Shown here: piece by piece, positions 12,087 to 23,699 of the stretch
Numbering within the stretch: position 1 is the first letter of the stretch
Layout: each line of letters begins with the position of its first letter
Notes under the pieces: model-generated
Seen by the model: only the letters and a program-made list of their open reading frames with translations
Database searches by the model: none
What the model was told of the DNA's origin: nothing
From: Flammula alnicola
Lineage: Eukaryota > Basidiomycota > Agaricomycetes > Agaricales > Strophariaceae
Reading direction: 5' to 3'
Assembly (NCBI GenBank): GCA_015499995.1
Contig: JADNRV010000037.1
Location: 1-64,000 of the forward strand
DNA: 64,000 nucleotides
Made by a program: the position numbers and the translations under genes

Positions 12087-13111
12087 CTATGACGCAGTCG
12101 TCTTATTTTCTTCCAGCCACCTTCGGACCTCCATCTTGGTCACCATCCCCAACACTCTCCGATTATCTTCTGGTGTCCTCCGCCTGTAGAGGCGCATGAT
12201 GTAACCGCTTACACTCCACACATCTTCCCAGTTGGCGTCAAACAACTCCCACCAACATACAGGTGGTTTCGAGGGAAGTGGAATCTGGAGATGGCGAACG
12301 GTCAAGAAAATTGCAGCGCAGACGATGGTAGGTATTTGATACACGGCGTAGACGGGGGTTTGCTGACTGTATGAAAATGTTGAGAAATTTGATTCACCCG
12401 AGACGAGATGTGCAAACGTACGCGTCGTTCAAGTAACCCCAGGCTCGCGTGCACGCATCTTCTCGGTTCGTCAAACCCAAAACTCGTAGATAGTTTATCA
12501 ATGTTCCGTAAGGAAGCACGACATGCACGTTAAATCCCAGGCGTTTGAGGATTTGCATTTCGGCAAGGACAAGAGCATCTTTGAGGTCATAAAATGTAGA
12601 ACCAAAGTACGACATGGGGTGGTAATGGAACTCTTGGTCCGCTTTCGAGCTTAAAGAGTGTGATGCCCTTTGAAGGAGTAGGTCATATACGTTAATAAGA
12701 TCGCGCATTCGTAAAGGACACTCTTCCAGCTTAGATGCCAAGTACAGGGCGCCCATTCCAATGTCCTAGGGATGCATATTGATCTCATCAGCACAACATC
12801 AGAAAGGGAAAATTTAGTATGAACGCACCCCGACTCCAAACTGCTTCATAGAGGTAACGAACCAGAAGCGTTGAAAGAGAATCTGTGCCGCTGCAACTGC
12901 TACCTGTTTTCTTTAACGTAGGCTAAGTGTTTTGGTAACATAAATGAGGCCTTAAAGTAGCTCACTGTTTCAGCAAGATTCCTGCTTGGTGTATGAGCTT
13001 GCATCCATAGGCCCTCAAATCTTCCTCCAAATCCTGAGGTATTCCATCTTCGTTCGAAGGCGTTTTCTCAATCTGCGAAAGAGAGGCAAGTGGATAGAGA
13101 GCGGAAGCCAT
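12087..13111 (-). CDS. Cyclin L (transcription/splicing cyclin)
   Basis: Cyclin-box protein of the cyclin L group, partner of CDK10/11-type kinases in transcription and pre-mRNA processing. The N-terminal segment DLRAYGCKLIHQAGILLK and the next exon AAQILFQRFWF match the cyclin L start. The first cyclin box continues with MGALYLASKLEECPLRMRDL and LKRLGFNVHVVLPYGTLINY. The second box contains PTIVCAAIFLTVRHLQIPLP followed by WWELF. The start ATG at 13109-13111 gives MASALYPLASLSQIEKTP. About four introns. The protein is short (about 280 aa) and lacks the RS-rich tail of animal cyclin L, ending KTTAS; it therefore resembles the fungal core form. Confidence 0.83.
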
Positions 13112-13404
13112 AGATGGATGTCAAGACATGAACATTTGTTGGTGTTACAGTGATCATGATGGGCATTGCCTTAGCCTAATGTGTTCGCGTGTCGCTTATG
13201 TCATTCAAAATGATCGCAAAAGTGTCCGACCCAGCTGTATCCATCCCTCTTTATATGATTCTTGTGAACGGTAGATGCATTTAAAGGTGGAAGTATTTTA
13301 GATAAGTTGTAAATAATTCGTTAGAAATCAGGACAGCACCCTCTATCAACTCAAATATAAGCTGTAAAAGAGGCACTGAGCAGGAAACAACCACGACGTA
13401 AATC

Positions 13405-14843
13405 TTAAAGTGGTACTCCGAGACTGGAGTCTCTCGCGATGCTGGTATAGTGTGGCTGAGGATTCATCGGGTATGTACTTGACGGGATTTCGTCGTCCTA
13501 AGTAGGCTAGTGTCAGCATCGCTTAAGGTAAGATAGAAAAAAAGAGTATTTACATGATAAGCAGAGTTCGAGTTCGAATTGCCTTGCGAAACCAGGAGTG
13601 AATTTGATCGTTCTTGCAAAGCTCGATGGCTCATGTTCGTGGGAGGCCGTCCCGTCCCATAAGCAGCGATATAGGCAGCTGATGGGGCCGTACGTGCACG
13701 TCGACGGCGTCTTATCCACCAAAATAGAAGTCCGCCTAGAATTGCAAGAATTATTATGCCACCAACGGTACCACCAGCAACGGCGCCTGTGTTGTTCTCC
13801 TTCTTTGCGGCTCCAGAAATAGACTGACTGGATTGAGATGTGGCTGAGGGCTGGCTAGCGTCGAATACACTGGGACCTTGCGCAGCATCAGTCGAGTAGG
13901 CGGCATTTGAGGGTGACACTGGAGCACTGATGGGCGGTTTCGTGACAGAGGTTGATGGCGAGGTGGTGGTCGCAGAGTCCGATGTGGCTGTCGCTCTGGA
14001 GGAAGTAACTATCGCTGTGGATTGTGAATCTGTGGATTGAGACGACAGCGTCGGAGTCTGCGACGTGGTGATAGATAATGTTGGTGTTGATGTAGTAGAT
14101 GTTGTCGGTGCTTCCGCTATAGATCTGGCAAGGCCGGGGTCAAATACAGGCTGGACCTTGAAATGGTTTGTTCAACTCAAACACTCTTGGGTAGAGGGAT
14201 AAATAGTATTTACCCGAGCGTCGAAGACCGCCGCCCATTGGGGAATTGAAACTGTATGGACGGAAGTCGAATTGAGTGATATGTATCTAGATCAAAGTCC
14301 TCCAACATACCTTGCGCAGTACGTGCAAAACTGAACCCAATATTTTCAGAAATCAAATATAAATGAGAAGGGCTATCCAAGACGTACCCGGGCGTATACA
14401 CTTGAAGGCAGTTGGAAGACCAGTCATGCCAACTTTATTAGGTTAGATTCAAGTCACCGACGAAGCGTATCGTAAGTACTCACGTCAGATAGTCTGCGTT
14501 CTGGCAAAGAGAACAAGCAGAAACGAGAGTATATACGGCGCTTGAACATGTACATGCATTCTGGCTTTGACCCGATGGCGGTGGATAGGTTTCGCCTTTG
14601 TGAATTGTAGACAAAGCCGTGGAATTGTCTGAAGGACGAAATCATAAGCAACTAGAGGCCATTCAAGGAAATTCCCAGTACTTGAAGTATCGCAGATATT
14701 TATCAAGCTCGAAGCGACGGCACAAGGGTCAAGGTTTTGAGCATTCCTAGTCTGCAGTAAAATATGGTCAATACTAAGCAGCCGTCCATGGTTACACTTA
14801 TAGGGAGGAAGAAAAACGAACCCAATCGAACACGGGAGGACAT
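13405..14843 (-). CDS. Single-pass membrane protein with Cys-rich ectodomain
   Basis: Reconstructed by following the frame through six introns. A short hydrophobic N-terminus (MSSRVRLGSFFFLPIS) joins NAQNLDPCAVASSLINICD, then a Cys-rich block NACTCSSAVYTLVSACSLCQ, WHDWSSNCL, and IPQWAAVFDA. A Thr/Ser-rich stalk follows. The membrane segment is AGGTVGGIIILAILGGLLFW, flanked on the cytosolic side by WIRRRRRAR. The short tail ends SIARDSSLGVPL, with the stop TAA at 13405-13407. The plan (Cys-rich head, O-glycosylatable stalk, one TM, small tail) is common among Agaricomycete surface proteins and resembles wall-stress sensors in layout only. I do not recognise a named family, and no function is assigned. 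Confidence 0.7.
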
Positions 14844-15479
14844 GTCGCGACTGACTGCGCCATCGCTAAGGAAAACGAGCGAGGGCAGAACAAGGGGCCA
14901 CAGACTACAGTGGACTGTAGAATTCAGAGAGGAGAAGAGCTGGCGGCGCCTCCCATCTCTTAGTTCAATCGTCCCTACATATGAACGTCGGGTCTAGGGT
15001 CCACCTACTGACTTAGGCCAACTTAAGCGCAACTTCCATCACTGATTCGCAAGACCATCACAGACGGGGACGCAAAAGTCCCGGGTCACGCGACGACAAG
15101 CCCGACCTGTGTTGTTGATCAAGGTGCTTGATTGCTTGTATCGCGCGTTGCTTCAACGGGAAAAGCAGCAGAAGGACGAGAGAGGAAGCAAAAATAATTG
15201 CTGCTTTGAGCTGGTTATCTGTTTATGCTTGCAGATAGAAATTTGAGTTGTGAAGGGAGCGATACATCGGATCTTTTGCGGCGTTGAACAGTTGAACCTG
15301 ACGGTCAGGACCCGAGTGACGCGGACGGAATATACTTTACTCAATTTGGATTGAATTCTGAAACGATCAACGGTGCGTGATCGTGAGAGTAAATTAGTCA
15401 GACTATACAGTTCAAGCCACAGCCCAGACGGCACTGGAGACTACGGCCTACCAAATTATCGTCGTCCTCAAGATCAGCA
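14844..15479. promoter_or_regulatory. Head-to-head promoter region of the membrane protein and RPL7
   Basis: 636 bp between divergent start codons. No gene is seen; it must hold both promoters. No clear TATA box or ribosomal-protein element could be identified by eye. Confidence 0.5.
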
Positions 15480-16716
15480 ATGGCCCCGTCCACCACGTAT
15501 GTTCATCATCTTTCTCTAATGAAATTCACATCTAATCCATCGTCTCCTATCCAACAGCGTCCCGAGTGCTTCGGTCAGTCGAAACTATGATCGTTGAGGT
15601 TATGTTGCTGATCAACGAGTTGGACGAACATTAGGCTATTGAAGTCCCGGAGACTCTCCTCAAGAAGAGAAAGCAAAATGAAAAGGCACGGGAGGAACGC
15701 ATCGCTGCTGCCTCTGCAGCCCGCAAGGTGAGAATGTTCCAATTTAACGCACTTGGTTATGTTACTCCTTTTGCGATTTCACATATGATGCATACGATAC
15801 ATTCGAAATGAAGGCTAGGGGGCTAAACGCCTCCCTATGTTGCCAATCAATTAACCATCTTTCGGGACTGATTCTTCTTTATATCGCGAAATTTTTCTGG
15901 GGAGAACAAACTTACTAACTTGCCTTGAACTCTCAGGCCTCGAAAGCTAAGCGAAAGGTCATCTTCAAGCGTGCGGAGTCATATGTAAAAGAGTACCTGT
16001 CGAAGGAGAAGGAGGAGATTCGCCTGAAGCGTGCTGCACGGAGTGCAGGTGACTTCTACGTCCCCGCCCAGCCTAAAGTCTACTTCGTCGTCCGTATCAG
16101 GGGGTAAGCAGCATTATTCACTGCATCGTGAAGCGAGTTGTTGAACGTGTCCCAGTATCAACGAGATCGCCCCCAAGCCCCGCAAAATATTGCAACTGCT
16201 CCGACTACTCCAAATCAACAACGGTATTTTCGTCAAGGCGACACGCGCCACTCAGCAGATGCTCCGTCTTGTTGAGCCATATATCACATATGGGTATGTC
16301 TTCACAGTTTGTATTCGTATTATCGGTGCCAATTGCTTCTATCAGTGAACCCAACTTGAAGTCTGTCCGTGAGCTTATCTACAAGCGCGGTTATGGCAAG
16401 GTCGACAAACAACGCATCCCCCTTTCCAACAACAGCGTTATCGAGAACGCTCTAGGCAAATTCGACATCCTCTGCGTCGAAGATCTTGTGCACGAGATCA
16501 CCACCGCCGGCCCTAACTTCAAGCAGGTGTGTATGTTCTTCTCACTTTGCTGAACGTTAAACTGACACCTTTCAGGCCTCAAACTTCCTGTGGCCATTCA
16601 AACTGTCTAACCCTACCGGTGGATGGAGGACACGGAAATTCAAGCACTACGTCCAGGGCGGTGACTTCGGTGACCGGGAAACAAACATCAACAAGCTCAT
16701 CAGACAGATGAACTAG
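15480..16716 (+). CDS. RPL7: 60S ribosomal protein L7 (uL30)
   Basis: Cytosolic large-subunit ribosomal protein. The short first exon (MAPSTT) is followed by [19 protein letters not shown], then [20 protein letters not shown] and the conserved uL30 core ([55 protein letters not shown]). It ends [16 protein letters not shown]. Seven or so exons; all introns are about 50-60 nt except the one at 15728-15936 (209 nt), which carries a snoRNA candidate. Length (about 250 aa) is normal for the family. Exceptional conservation makes this call certain. Confidence 0.97.
15769..15891 (+). ncRNA. Intronic C/D-box snoRNA candidate (snR39/snR59/U51-like)
   Basis: Lies inside the only long RPL7 intron. A C-box-like ATGATGC is at 15785-15791 and a D box CTGA at 15868-15871, 77 nt apart. 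Directly upstream of the D box, ACCATCTTTCGGG (15854-15866) is perfectly complementary over 13 nt to the universally conserved LSU rRNA segment CCCGAAAGATGGT. Flanking sequences 15769-15777 and 15883-15891 can pair over 9 bp with one G-U, which would form a closing stem, though it is offset from the boxes. Yeast RPL7A and RPL7B introns host snR39 and snR59, which guide methylation in this rRNA region. The C box deviates at its last base from RTGATGA. Confidence 0.68.
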
Positions 16717-17137
16717 ATGGTCGATTGTGATGGAGGCATGAGGATAGCATATTGTATGCGCACATATTTCACTTCAGCCGTTCTTCGATAATTTCCTATG
16801 CCATATGAAATATGTACATGCAAAAACATCGAGCCGATGATTCTATACCTCTTACCTCATGATAAAGCGAAGGTCGGAGTCGGATTTATGTCATTGGTTT
16901 TATGCATACGAACGAGGGCAACGCAGCAACGTGTGGCAACGGGTCATCTCGCGTCTAATGTAGATTTCTTGATACGTTTGCTATCTCTACGACATTCATT
17001 GTGGCACTTTTTAGCCGGTCCGACTGACCGAATTAGTATTTATACGGCGCAATGAGAATTTACCGGGGGCCATTCAACTCATTACCACCCCCGTTTCTCA
17101 TACAACACCCCTGAATTTCCTATCCCACCCGCCCTTC
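16717..17137. other. Intergenic: RPL7 3' UTR and carbonic anhydrase promoter
   Basis: No gene seen. A pyrimidine-rich stretch with repeated CCC runs precedes the carbonic anhydrase ATG. Confidence 0.4.
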
Positions 17138-18025
17138 ATGCACGAAGTCCTCCATCCTATCCAGCGCATGCTGGCTGCAAATGCGCAATGGGCCGACGAC
17201 GTCTCTGAGACAGAACCCCGCTTCTTCGAAGAGTCTGCCAAAGGACAGTCTCCTCATGTTCGTGGGCCCTCTTTCAGCCTTTCTGCAGCTGGTGTTAACT
17301 TTTCCCCCAAGACCTTCTGGATAGGTTGTGCAGACGCTAGAGTACCTGACTCCGTTATCACTGCTGCCAGGCCTGGAGAAATTTTCGTTCACAGGAACAT
17401 CGCCAAGTGCGTTTCTCTTTCTCTCCCATCCACCTCTACTTACTGACAAGTGTCTTCCTTCATAGTCAACTCCGCTTGGACGACCATAACGTCTTGTCTG
17501 CGCTTAGATACGCCGTTGACTACCTAGGCGTGCAACACGGTGCTTTCTCTCTTTTTTCTCTGCTTCAACCGCCATCCCAACCGATTTCCTTCTTTTCTGC
17601 CACCCGTCCGGCATTTCCATCATACAGTTATTATAGTTGGTCACACCGAATGCGGAGGCGCAGCAGCATGTCTCGGAGCCGCTCAATCGCCCTCTTTATC
17701 CCTTGACGGGCCCATAACGACAATCTCTTCATTGCCAGTGGAGTCCGCTCTTAACCGCTGGTTGGAGCCGCTTACCCGGATCGCCGCTTCGCTTCAAGTC
17801 TCGTCCATCCCTCATGCCGAAGCCCTTCCCCTTGTCGTCGAGGAAAATGTCAGGATACAAGTCGAAAACCTCGCCAATACTCAGACGATTACGGACGCTT
17901 GGACCAAGGGTACCCGCAAAGGCCAGGCCGTCTGGATCCATGGATGGGTTTACGAGTTGAAGACTGGTCGTTTAAGAGACCTCAACATCTCTCGTGGCCC
18001 TCCTGGTGCAAAGCTGTCTAAGTAA
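17138..18025 (+). CDS. Beta-class carbonic anhydrase
   Basis: Zinc enzyme interconverting CO2 and bicarbonate. The zinc ligands and catalytic dyad are present: Cys and Asp-Arg in WIGCADARVPDS, then His and Cys in IIVGHTECGGAAA. IFVHRNIAN between them and VWIHGWVYELKTGRLRDL near the C-terminus complete the family pattern. Exons: 17138-17407, about 17466-17539, and about 17630-18025; the second junction restores QHVIIVGHTECGG. The length, near 235 aa, is typical of fungal beta-CAs. The N-terminus (MHEVLHPIQRML) has no obvious signal or mitochondrial presequence, so a cytosolic location is most likely. Confidence 0.93.
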
Positions 18026-18358
18026 ACGAAATAGAAACTTAAAGAATTGGTCTTTTCCGGTTTGGTGCAGTAACATTCCATTCCAATCGCATTATCTACC
18101 CATGAAGGTGATGCGAAGTAGAATAGACGAATTGATGTATGGTCCCCCACTAGAACATAATAATTTCAATAAACACATGTATGCATTTGAATTCAGTTAC
18201 ATATATGCATGTGAAGGTAGTCATTTGACAATGTCAGTAATAATCACACACCTGTGGATTACTATTTAGTGTAAGTATCATGACAGTGATTTCATTAGGT
18301 CACTTCCTGGGCGCCCGTCTCCTTCCTTCTTCACATCCCCACTGAGGACATCCAAATA
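18026..18358. other. Intergenic: carbonic anhydrase 3' region and 5-phosphatase promoter
   Basis: No gene seen; AT-rich with a few short palindromic ATGTAT/ATACAT stretches. Confidence 0.35.
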
Positions 18359-19892
18359 ATGGTCCAGACGACGCATGAATTACACCCCGACCGTCTGCTG
18401 GTTCAGATTGCGTCATATAACACCAATCTCCAAGGAGTTCTTGGTCTTCCTCAGGACTTGGTCGACTGGCTGGCACCCACGTTGCAAGTCTCCAGTTTTC
18501 TCTCGAGCGAACGGCGAGCTCCAGACATAGTCGCTGTTGGCTTCCAGGAGCTCCTTCCATTGCATCTCGGCCGTGCGTTTGACTGATAGCTCTTCATTCA
18601 TGTGGCGGAGCTGACTGTATGCGCGTTGCATGTAGTTGCTGGGCTGTCCAAGTCCGTCATCGACAATAGGGATGCGCTCATCCTATCACAGATAGAAGCG
18701 CACGCGCCAAACAAGGAGTCGTATTCACTTATAGCCAAGGTTGTCAACGTTGGTGTTGCCTTGCTGGTTTATGGTCGCGACGAAGGTATTGCACGACAAA
18801 CTTATGACGTACAAACCGCATGGACTGGGTGTGGATTTGGATATATGGGCAACAAAGGTGCTGTCGGCGTACGCTTTCGCGTAAATGGACCCGAAGGAAC
18901 TGCTGGCGAGACATACACGTAAGTTCTACTGTCGGAACTACGAAAAATGTCCAATATTAATGTTGAACTCTGTCTTCAGATTCGTGAACTGCCATCTGAC
19001 TCCCTTCGACCATAAGCTGAAGCAACGGTTGGCAGACTATGAACATATCGTTGAGAGGTTGATTTTCTCTCCTTCATCTCAAGCTACCGAGATACCCAGC
19101 ACAATATATGATACAAGCCACCTTTTCCTACTGGGCGACCTTAACTTCCGACTGGACATCCCCAAAGAACACTCGCTTTTTTATAAACGCTTCTCGCCCG
19201 AGTTCTCTCAGGCGATAGAATCTGAGCAGACAAGGGAAGAACTGAAAGAATTTGATCAGCTCACAATTGAAAGGCGCAAAGGCAACGCCTTCGTCGGTCT
19301 TCGCGAAGGAGATTTCTGGAAGTTCAAATGCAGCTACAAGTGCAAGCTGGGCGAGGTGGACAAATACAGGTATGCGTATTCCTTTGCTTTATGAAGGGTT
19401 ATTCATATACATATTTCTTAGCCCGAAACGCACACCTTCATGGACGGATCGCGTTTTATACGCTACGTATACCGACTCTCCAGATTTCCCCGAAAAGTCG
19501 AACATCACGAATTTGTTGTACACGAGCATCCCCTCGTACACCACGTCTGACCATGTATGTCTGATTATGCATTTTTCTTTGACTATATGCTAACATCCGA
19601 CTGTTAGAAACCAATCGTGGCTTTACTACTTCTACCCGCTCGTCCCGCGGAGGCCCCGTCAAATATACCCACTATTCGTCTGCCAGCCACTTACAAGCCC
19701 ACGCCGGATCCTCGAGCGACGCTCAAACGATACGTAGGACGACTCCTCGACCGTGTCATTGGACTCCTCTGGTGGTTGCTCACCCTCCTTGGCGCTGGGT
19801 CCGGCATCGTTGGTCTTTTTAACTTCTTCCTTGGTTTGGGTGCTTGGACTTGGTGGAAAGTAAAACCATCTGGCCCGGATGCCCCTGTTTGA
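18359..19892 (+). CDS. Tail-anchored inositol polyphosphate 5-phosphatase (INP54-like)
   Basis: Phosphoinositide 5-phosphatase of the endonuclease/exonuclease/phosphatase fold, expected to act on PI(4,5)P2. Family motifs occur in order: DIVAVGFQELLPLHLG, GYMGNKGAVGVRF, FVNCHLTPF, FLLGDLNFRLD, PSWTDRVLY and TSDHKPI (the last completed across an intron). The catalytic domain fills almost the whole protein, with no SAC or RhoGAP domain. The C-terminus holds two close hydrophobic segments (RVIGLLWWLLTLLGAG and GLFNFFLGLGAWTWW) before a short polar end. That layout matches yeast Inp54, a tail-anchored ER enzyme. About six introns. The ER location is inferred from the tail. Confidence 0.9.
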
Positions 19893-20355
19893 GCCAGTTG
19901 GATATATTGTATAGAACGTGGAGTTATTTATCTATATACCATTGTATCAGGATACGTGGATACTGTAATCTCTATCGCTAATTCAAAAAAAGAAGCGTGC
20001 TCTTGTGCGGAGACGATTACCCCAATAAATAGAATAGGAATGGAGTTGAAGCAGTCCGGTGCATTGCTAAAAACAAAATTGCAACGCCGACTGCCTTCGT
20101 AGCAAAGGCAGCAAGCCTGGTGTTCGGCAACTGGAGGCAGTTTCACTGGCAACACCACGAGAGTCCAAGGCAGGAAATAGACCTGCATATAGAGACAAGA
20201 TGCGCATCAATAGTCATTTGACACCGTCCATCAGAAGACAAGTATGGCACTGTAAGCAAGGGTTGAATGTTTTGGTCAGAATTCAATTCGGCATGAAAGA
20301 CTTGCCAGCAAGATGAAGGTACAGATATGTACTGGGTTTAGCACCGTGTCTTCGC
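19893..20355. other. Convergent intergenic region
   Basis: Shared 3' region of the 5-phosphatase and the coiled-coil gene. Nothing coding recognised. Confidence 0.4.
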
Positions 20356-21356
20356 CTACGATGGATCCGTCGAAACACCATGAAGGGGAGGTAGATCATA
20401 ACCGGTATGCCCAAAAAACTGGCGCGTAGAGGCGTTAATTGGCTCGGATTTCGTCCGATGATAATCTTGGGTAACGGTATGACCGACGTTGAAACCTTCG
20501 TAGAACAATTTCAGCGGTTGAATAACTTGCAGAAAATCCATTAACCGCCCAGGACTTACTCGCGTTGTCGCGCATATCAAACGGCTTACAAATCGAGCGT
20601 CGGAGAAGTCTGAGTTTTGTTCAAATGCTGTGGCGTATACATTTGATTTTGTATCGTTCCCGTTCAGAGCAACCGATTGTGCACGCTCCTCGTGTAAGGC
20701 CAAAATAGTCTCCTCGAGGGATTTAATGGTTTGCCTATCCTGGCGAACTTGACCAACAAAGTTGTTCAACAAGACATCAAGCTCAGATGGCGTCAAAGAC
20801 TCGTTGGAGGGCAGATCTGGGCCATAGACTCCGCAGCACCGAATTCTTTCCAGAGCGCCCACCACTGTCCTCGAAAGGACAGCAAGTTTTTGTCCGAATA
20901 GATGCCATAGGGTACCAGATGCGATTGAAAATCTTGAACGACACGAGATTTTTGTTCTTCTAAATTTTTGTTCTCTTCATCGGTACGGGCAACCGACAGC
21001 TCTAATTGCAGATAGTCTCGTTCTTGCTGTAGGGAGTCCAACGTATTGGATAGATTCAGCAATGCAGCGTCGTCAGTCTGCTTGAGATTTTGGAGTTTTA
21101 TGAGTTGAGCTTCAAGATCCCGTATTCGTTGTTGGCATAGAGCAATGGTCGAGGCGTCAGCCTTTTGGTTTGCTTCAGAGAGTCTTCTGTACTCCTCCAA
21201 ATATCGTCTGAGGTGCGAAAAATGCGCTTCAGCTTTCTGCGCTGCTTGCTGGCGTTCTCTTTCGATGAGGGACATGACCATATCCGCAGCACATTGTATG
21301 GCCGTGCCTACAGGAGGAACTGGGACTGCGTATATCTTCTCTGATTCTTGGCTCAT
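20356..21356 (-). CDS. Coiled-coil protein of unknown function
   Basis: Start MSQESEKIYAVPVPPVG. Heptad-rich stretches follow (SLIERERQQAAQKAEAHFSH, IRDLEAQLIKLQNLKQTDD, LDSLQQERDYLQLELSVART), so most of the first half is coiled coil. One intron of about 80 nt near 20868-20950 joins EEQKS to VGALERIRCCGVYGPDLPSN, after which another coiled segment (VRQDRQTIKSLEETILALHE) and a globular-looking C-terminus follow. It ends LPPLHGVSTDPS. I do not recognise a family. It shares a 140-bp divergent promoter with SNW1, which may mean co-expression but says nothing firm about function. Confidence 0.6.
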
Positions 21357-21496
21357 GCCGACTTGGTGGTATTTGCTGAGATGCAATGCAACTGTGATTT
21401 CCAAAATGGAACAGTAGCTTCTGATCACACAAGGACAAACACTGGCTGGAGTTGTCATCGTTCTCTTTGAATCTTTCTTTCGACGTTCCCACTAAC
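21357..21496. promoter_or_regulatory. 140-bp bidirectional promoter (coiled-coil gene / SNW1)
   Basis: Only 140 bp separate the divergent start codons at 21356 (-) and 21497 (+), so the two genes must share promoter DNA and have short 5' UTRs. No TATA box is evident. Confidence 0.55.
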
Positions 21497-23487
21497 ATGG
21501 CTGCATTGGCTTCGTGAGTTTCAACTTTCCATCTCCCAAAGAACAGTTCTGACTGAAACATAGTCTCCTTCCCCAACCTTTTCACGCGCTTACCGTTTCG
21601 GACGATGAAGAAGAGATCAACCGCAAGTTGTTTCTCAGTCCAGCACGGTCATGACTCGAATCGCCAGACCACCTTACGGACAACGAACAGGTTGGAAACC
21701 ATCGTCCTTAGAAGACTTTGGTAAGTCTATATCCTTAATTTGCATTAATGACGAGACTCACTAGCTTGTATCCAGGTGATGGTGGTGCATACCCGGAATG
21801 CCATGTTGCTCAATACCCTCTCGGAATGGGCACGAAGAAGGTATGTACGTTCATATTAAGTGAGATGCAACTTCTGAGTCTTGCAGGCATCGTCTGGGAA
21901 CACACTAGCGCTTCAGTAGATAGCGAAGGAAACGTGCGATACGATGCCATCGCTCGGCAAGGACAACGGGAAGGAAAGATAGTGCAATCACAATTCAAGG
22001 ACCTGTTCCTCTTGCTCACCGGAAGGATCTGGAGGACAAAGATCGAATCATGGAACGACCATCTGAGGAGGAAGTCCAGGAAACCGCCGAGAAAACGCGC
22101 GCAGCTCTGGAGAAGCTTGTCAACGGGAAAATCAAAGCTGCTCAACCTAAGAATGTTCCCGATAGTCAAGGGAAAACATCCTTTATGCGATACACTCCTG
22201 GACAACAAAATGGAGAAGCCGGTCTTAAGCAACGAATCATCAAAATGTCGGAGGTGGTCGAGGATCCTCTGGAACCTCCTAGATTCAAACACAAGAAGAT
22301 CCCCCGAGGCCCTCCTAGTCCCCCTCCTCCCGTGTTACGAAGTCCTCCTCGAAAAGCAACCGCTGCAGAGCAAAAGGAATGGATGATCCCCCCATGCATT
22401 TCAAATTGGAAGAATAACAAGGGTTTCACTATTCCGCTGGATAAGCGTCTTGCCGCAGACGGGCGAGGCCTCCAAGATGTGCGTTTCGTCGCTTTACTTT
22501 AACTTCTTATCTCATGTCTTCCCTCACAGATCCACATAAACGACAATTTCGCTAAATTTTCGGAGGCCCTTTTTGTCGCTGATCGCCATGCTCGGGAGGA
22601 GGTTCATCAACGGTCATTAATGCAAAAGAAACTTGCGCAGAAGGAGAAGGAATCGAAAGAAGAAAACCTTCGTCTACTAGCCCAACGCGCGCGAGAAGAA
22701 CGTGGTGGCATAGCGCCAAAGCCAACAGCGCAAAGTCAAGCTGCTATGAAAACCTCCTTGGCTGCGTATGGTAGCGACAGTGGCAGCGAAAGCGAGTCGG
22801 AGGCATCTGTCGACAGCGCGGAAGATGAGGAAGCTCGCAAGGTCCGAGACGCCATGAGGCAAGAAAAGAGGAGGGAGCGCGAGCGCGAGATGAGGATGAA
22901 CAACATGGGTCAAGAACAGCGTGCCAAAATGCTCGCTCGTCAGCAAAACCGCGATATCTCCGAGAAGGTCGCCCTTGGACTTGCGAAGCCCACTCTGTCA
23001 AAGGAAGCAATGCTGGATTCTCGGTTGTTCAACCAGGAATCATTGTCTGGCAACTTCGCGGATGATGATGCATACAATCTGTATGATCGACCTCTCTTCC
23101 ATGGTTCGACTGCTGCTGCTGCCATCTACAAAGCAAGGGGCAATATCAACGAGGGCAACGAGGAGTCATTTGGTGGTGGTACTGAGGAGGGTATCGGCAA
23201 AGCCCTCGACAACGATCGTTTCGATCTTGGACAAGCGAGAGTTGGTTTCGAAGGTGCGAAGGACCAGGAGATCCGGGAAGGGCCTGTGCAGTTCGAGAAA
23301 GACACGGGCGATGTGTTCGGTTTGAACCAGTTCTTGGATGAAGCCAAGACGGGTAAAAAGAGGGGCCTTGATACTGGCGCGTGAGTCTTTCAATCCTCTC
23401 TGTGTCTGGTTTCTTTTCTGACATTGGCTTCTCAGTGGTGGTTCGCGCAAACGACAACAGCTGGAGAAAGCTTCAGACAGAGAGTGA
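21497..23487 (+). CDS. SNW1/SKIP/Prp45 splicing factor, with apparent frame slips
   Basis: SNW-domain component of the spliceosome and transcription co-regulator. Recognisable blocks run from the N-terminal LLPQPFHAL (near 21570) through ARPPYGQRTGWKP, FGDGGAYPECHVAQYPLGMG, VDSEGNVRYDAIARQGQ, the SNW core PPCISNWKNNKGFTIPLDKR, NRDISEKVALGLAKPTLSKE, YDRPLFHGSTAAAAIYKARG and DVFGLNQFLDEAKTGKKRGL to a basic end (GGSRKRQQLEKASDRE). From 22030 to the stop the exons are intact. In the first 550 bp the conserved frame breaks three times, each by -1, near 21627, 21916 and 22005. At each point adding one G before T would restore homology; short GT-AG intervals that also restore frame exist. The identity is certain; the coding status of the 5' third is not. 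Confidence 0.88.
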
Positions 23488-23699
23488 TTTCCTATTTCAT
23501 GCATTTGCGTTCGCCTGTATTTTATATTATTCATTGCTTTCTGGCCATCGGGGCGCACAATATATACTGTATCTTGTAATCTGTAATTTTTTCTTGAGGG
23601 AGAATACTTTTCCGGGCCGATAATTCCCAAGAAAAGTTCCGATCACGCTGTGCGAATTTTGAAGTTTGCGTTCGTGGCGTTGAGCGCTCGTTGTCTACC

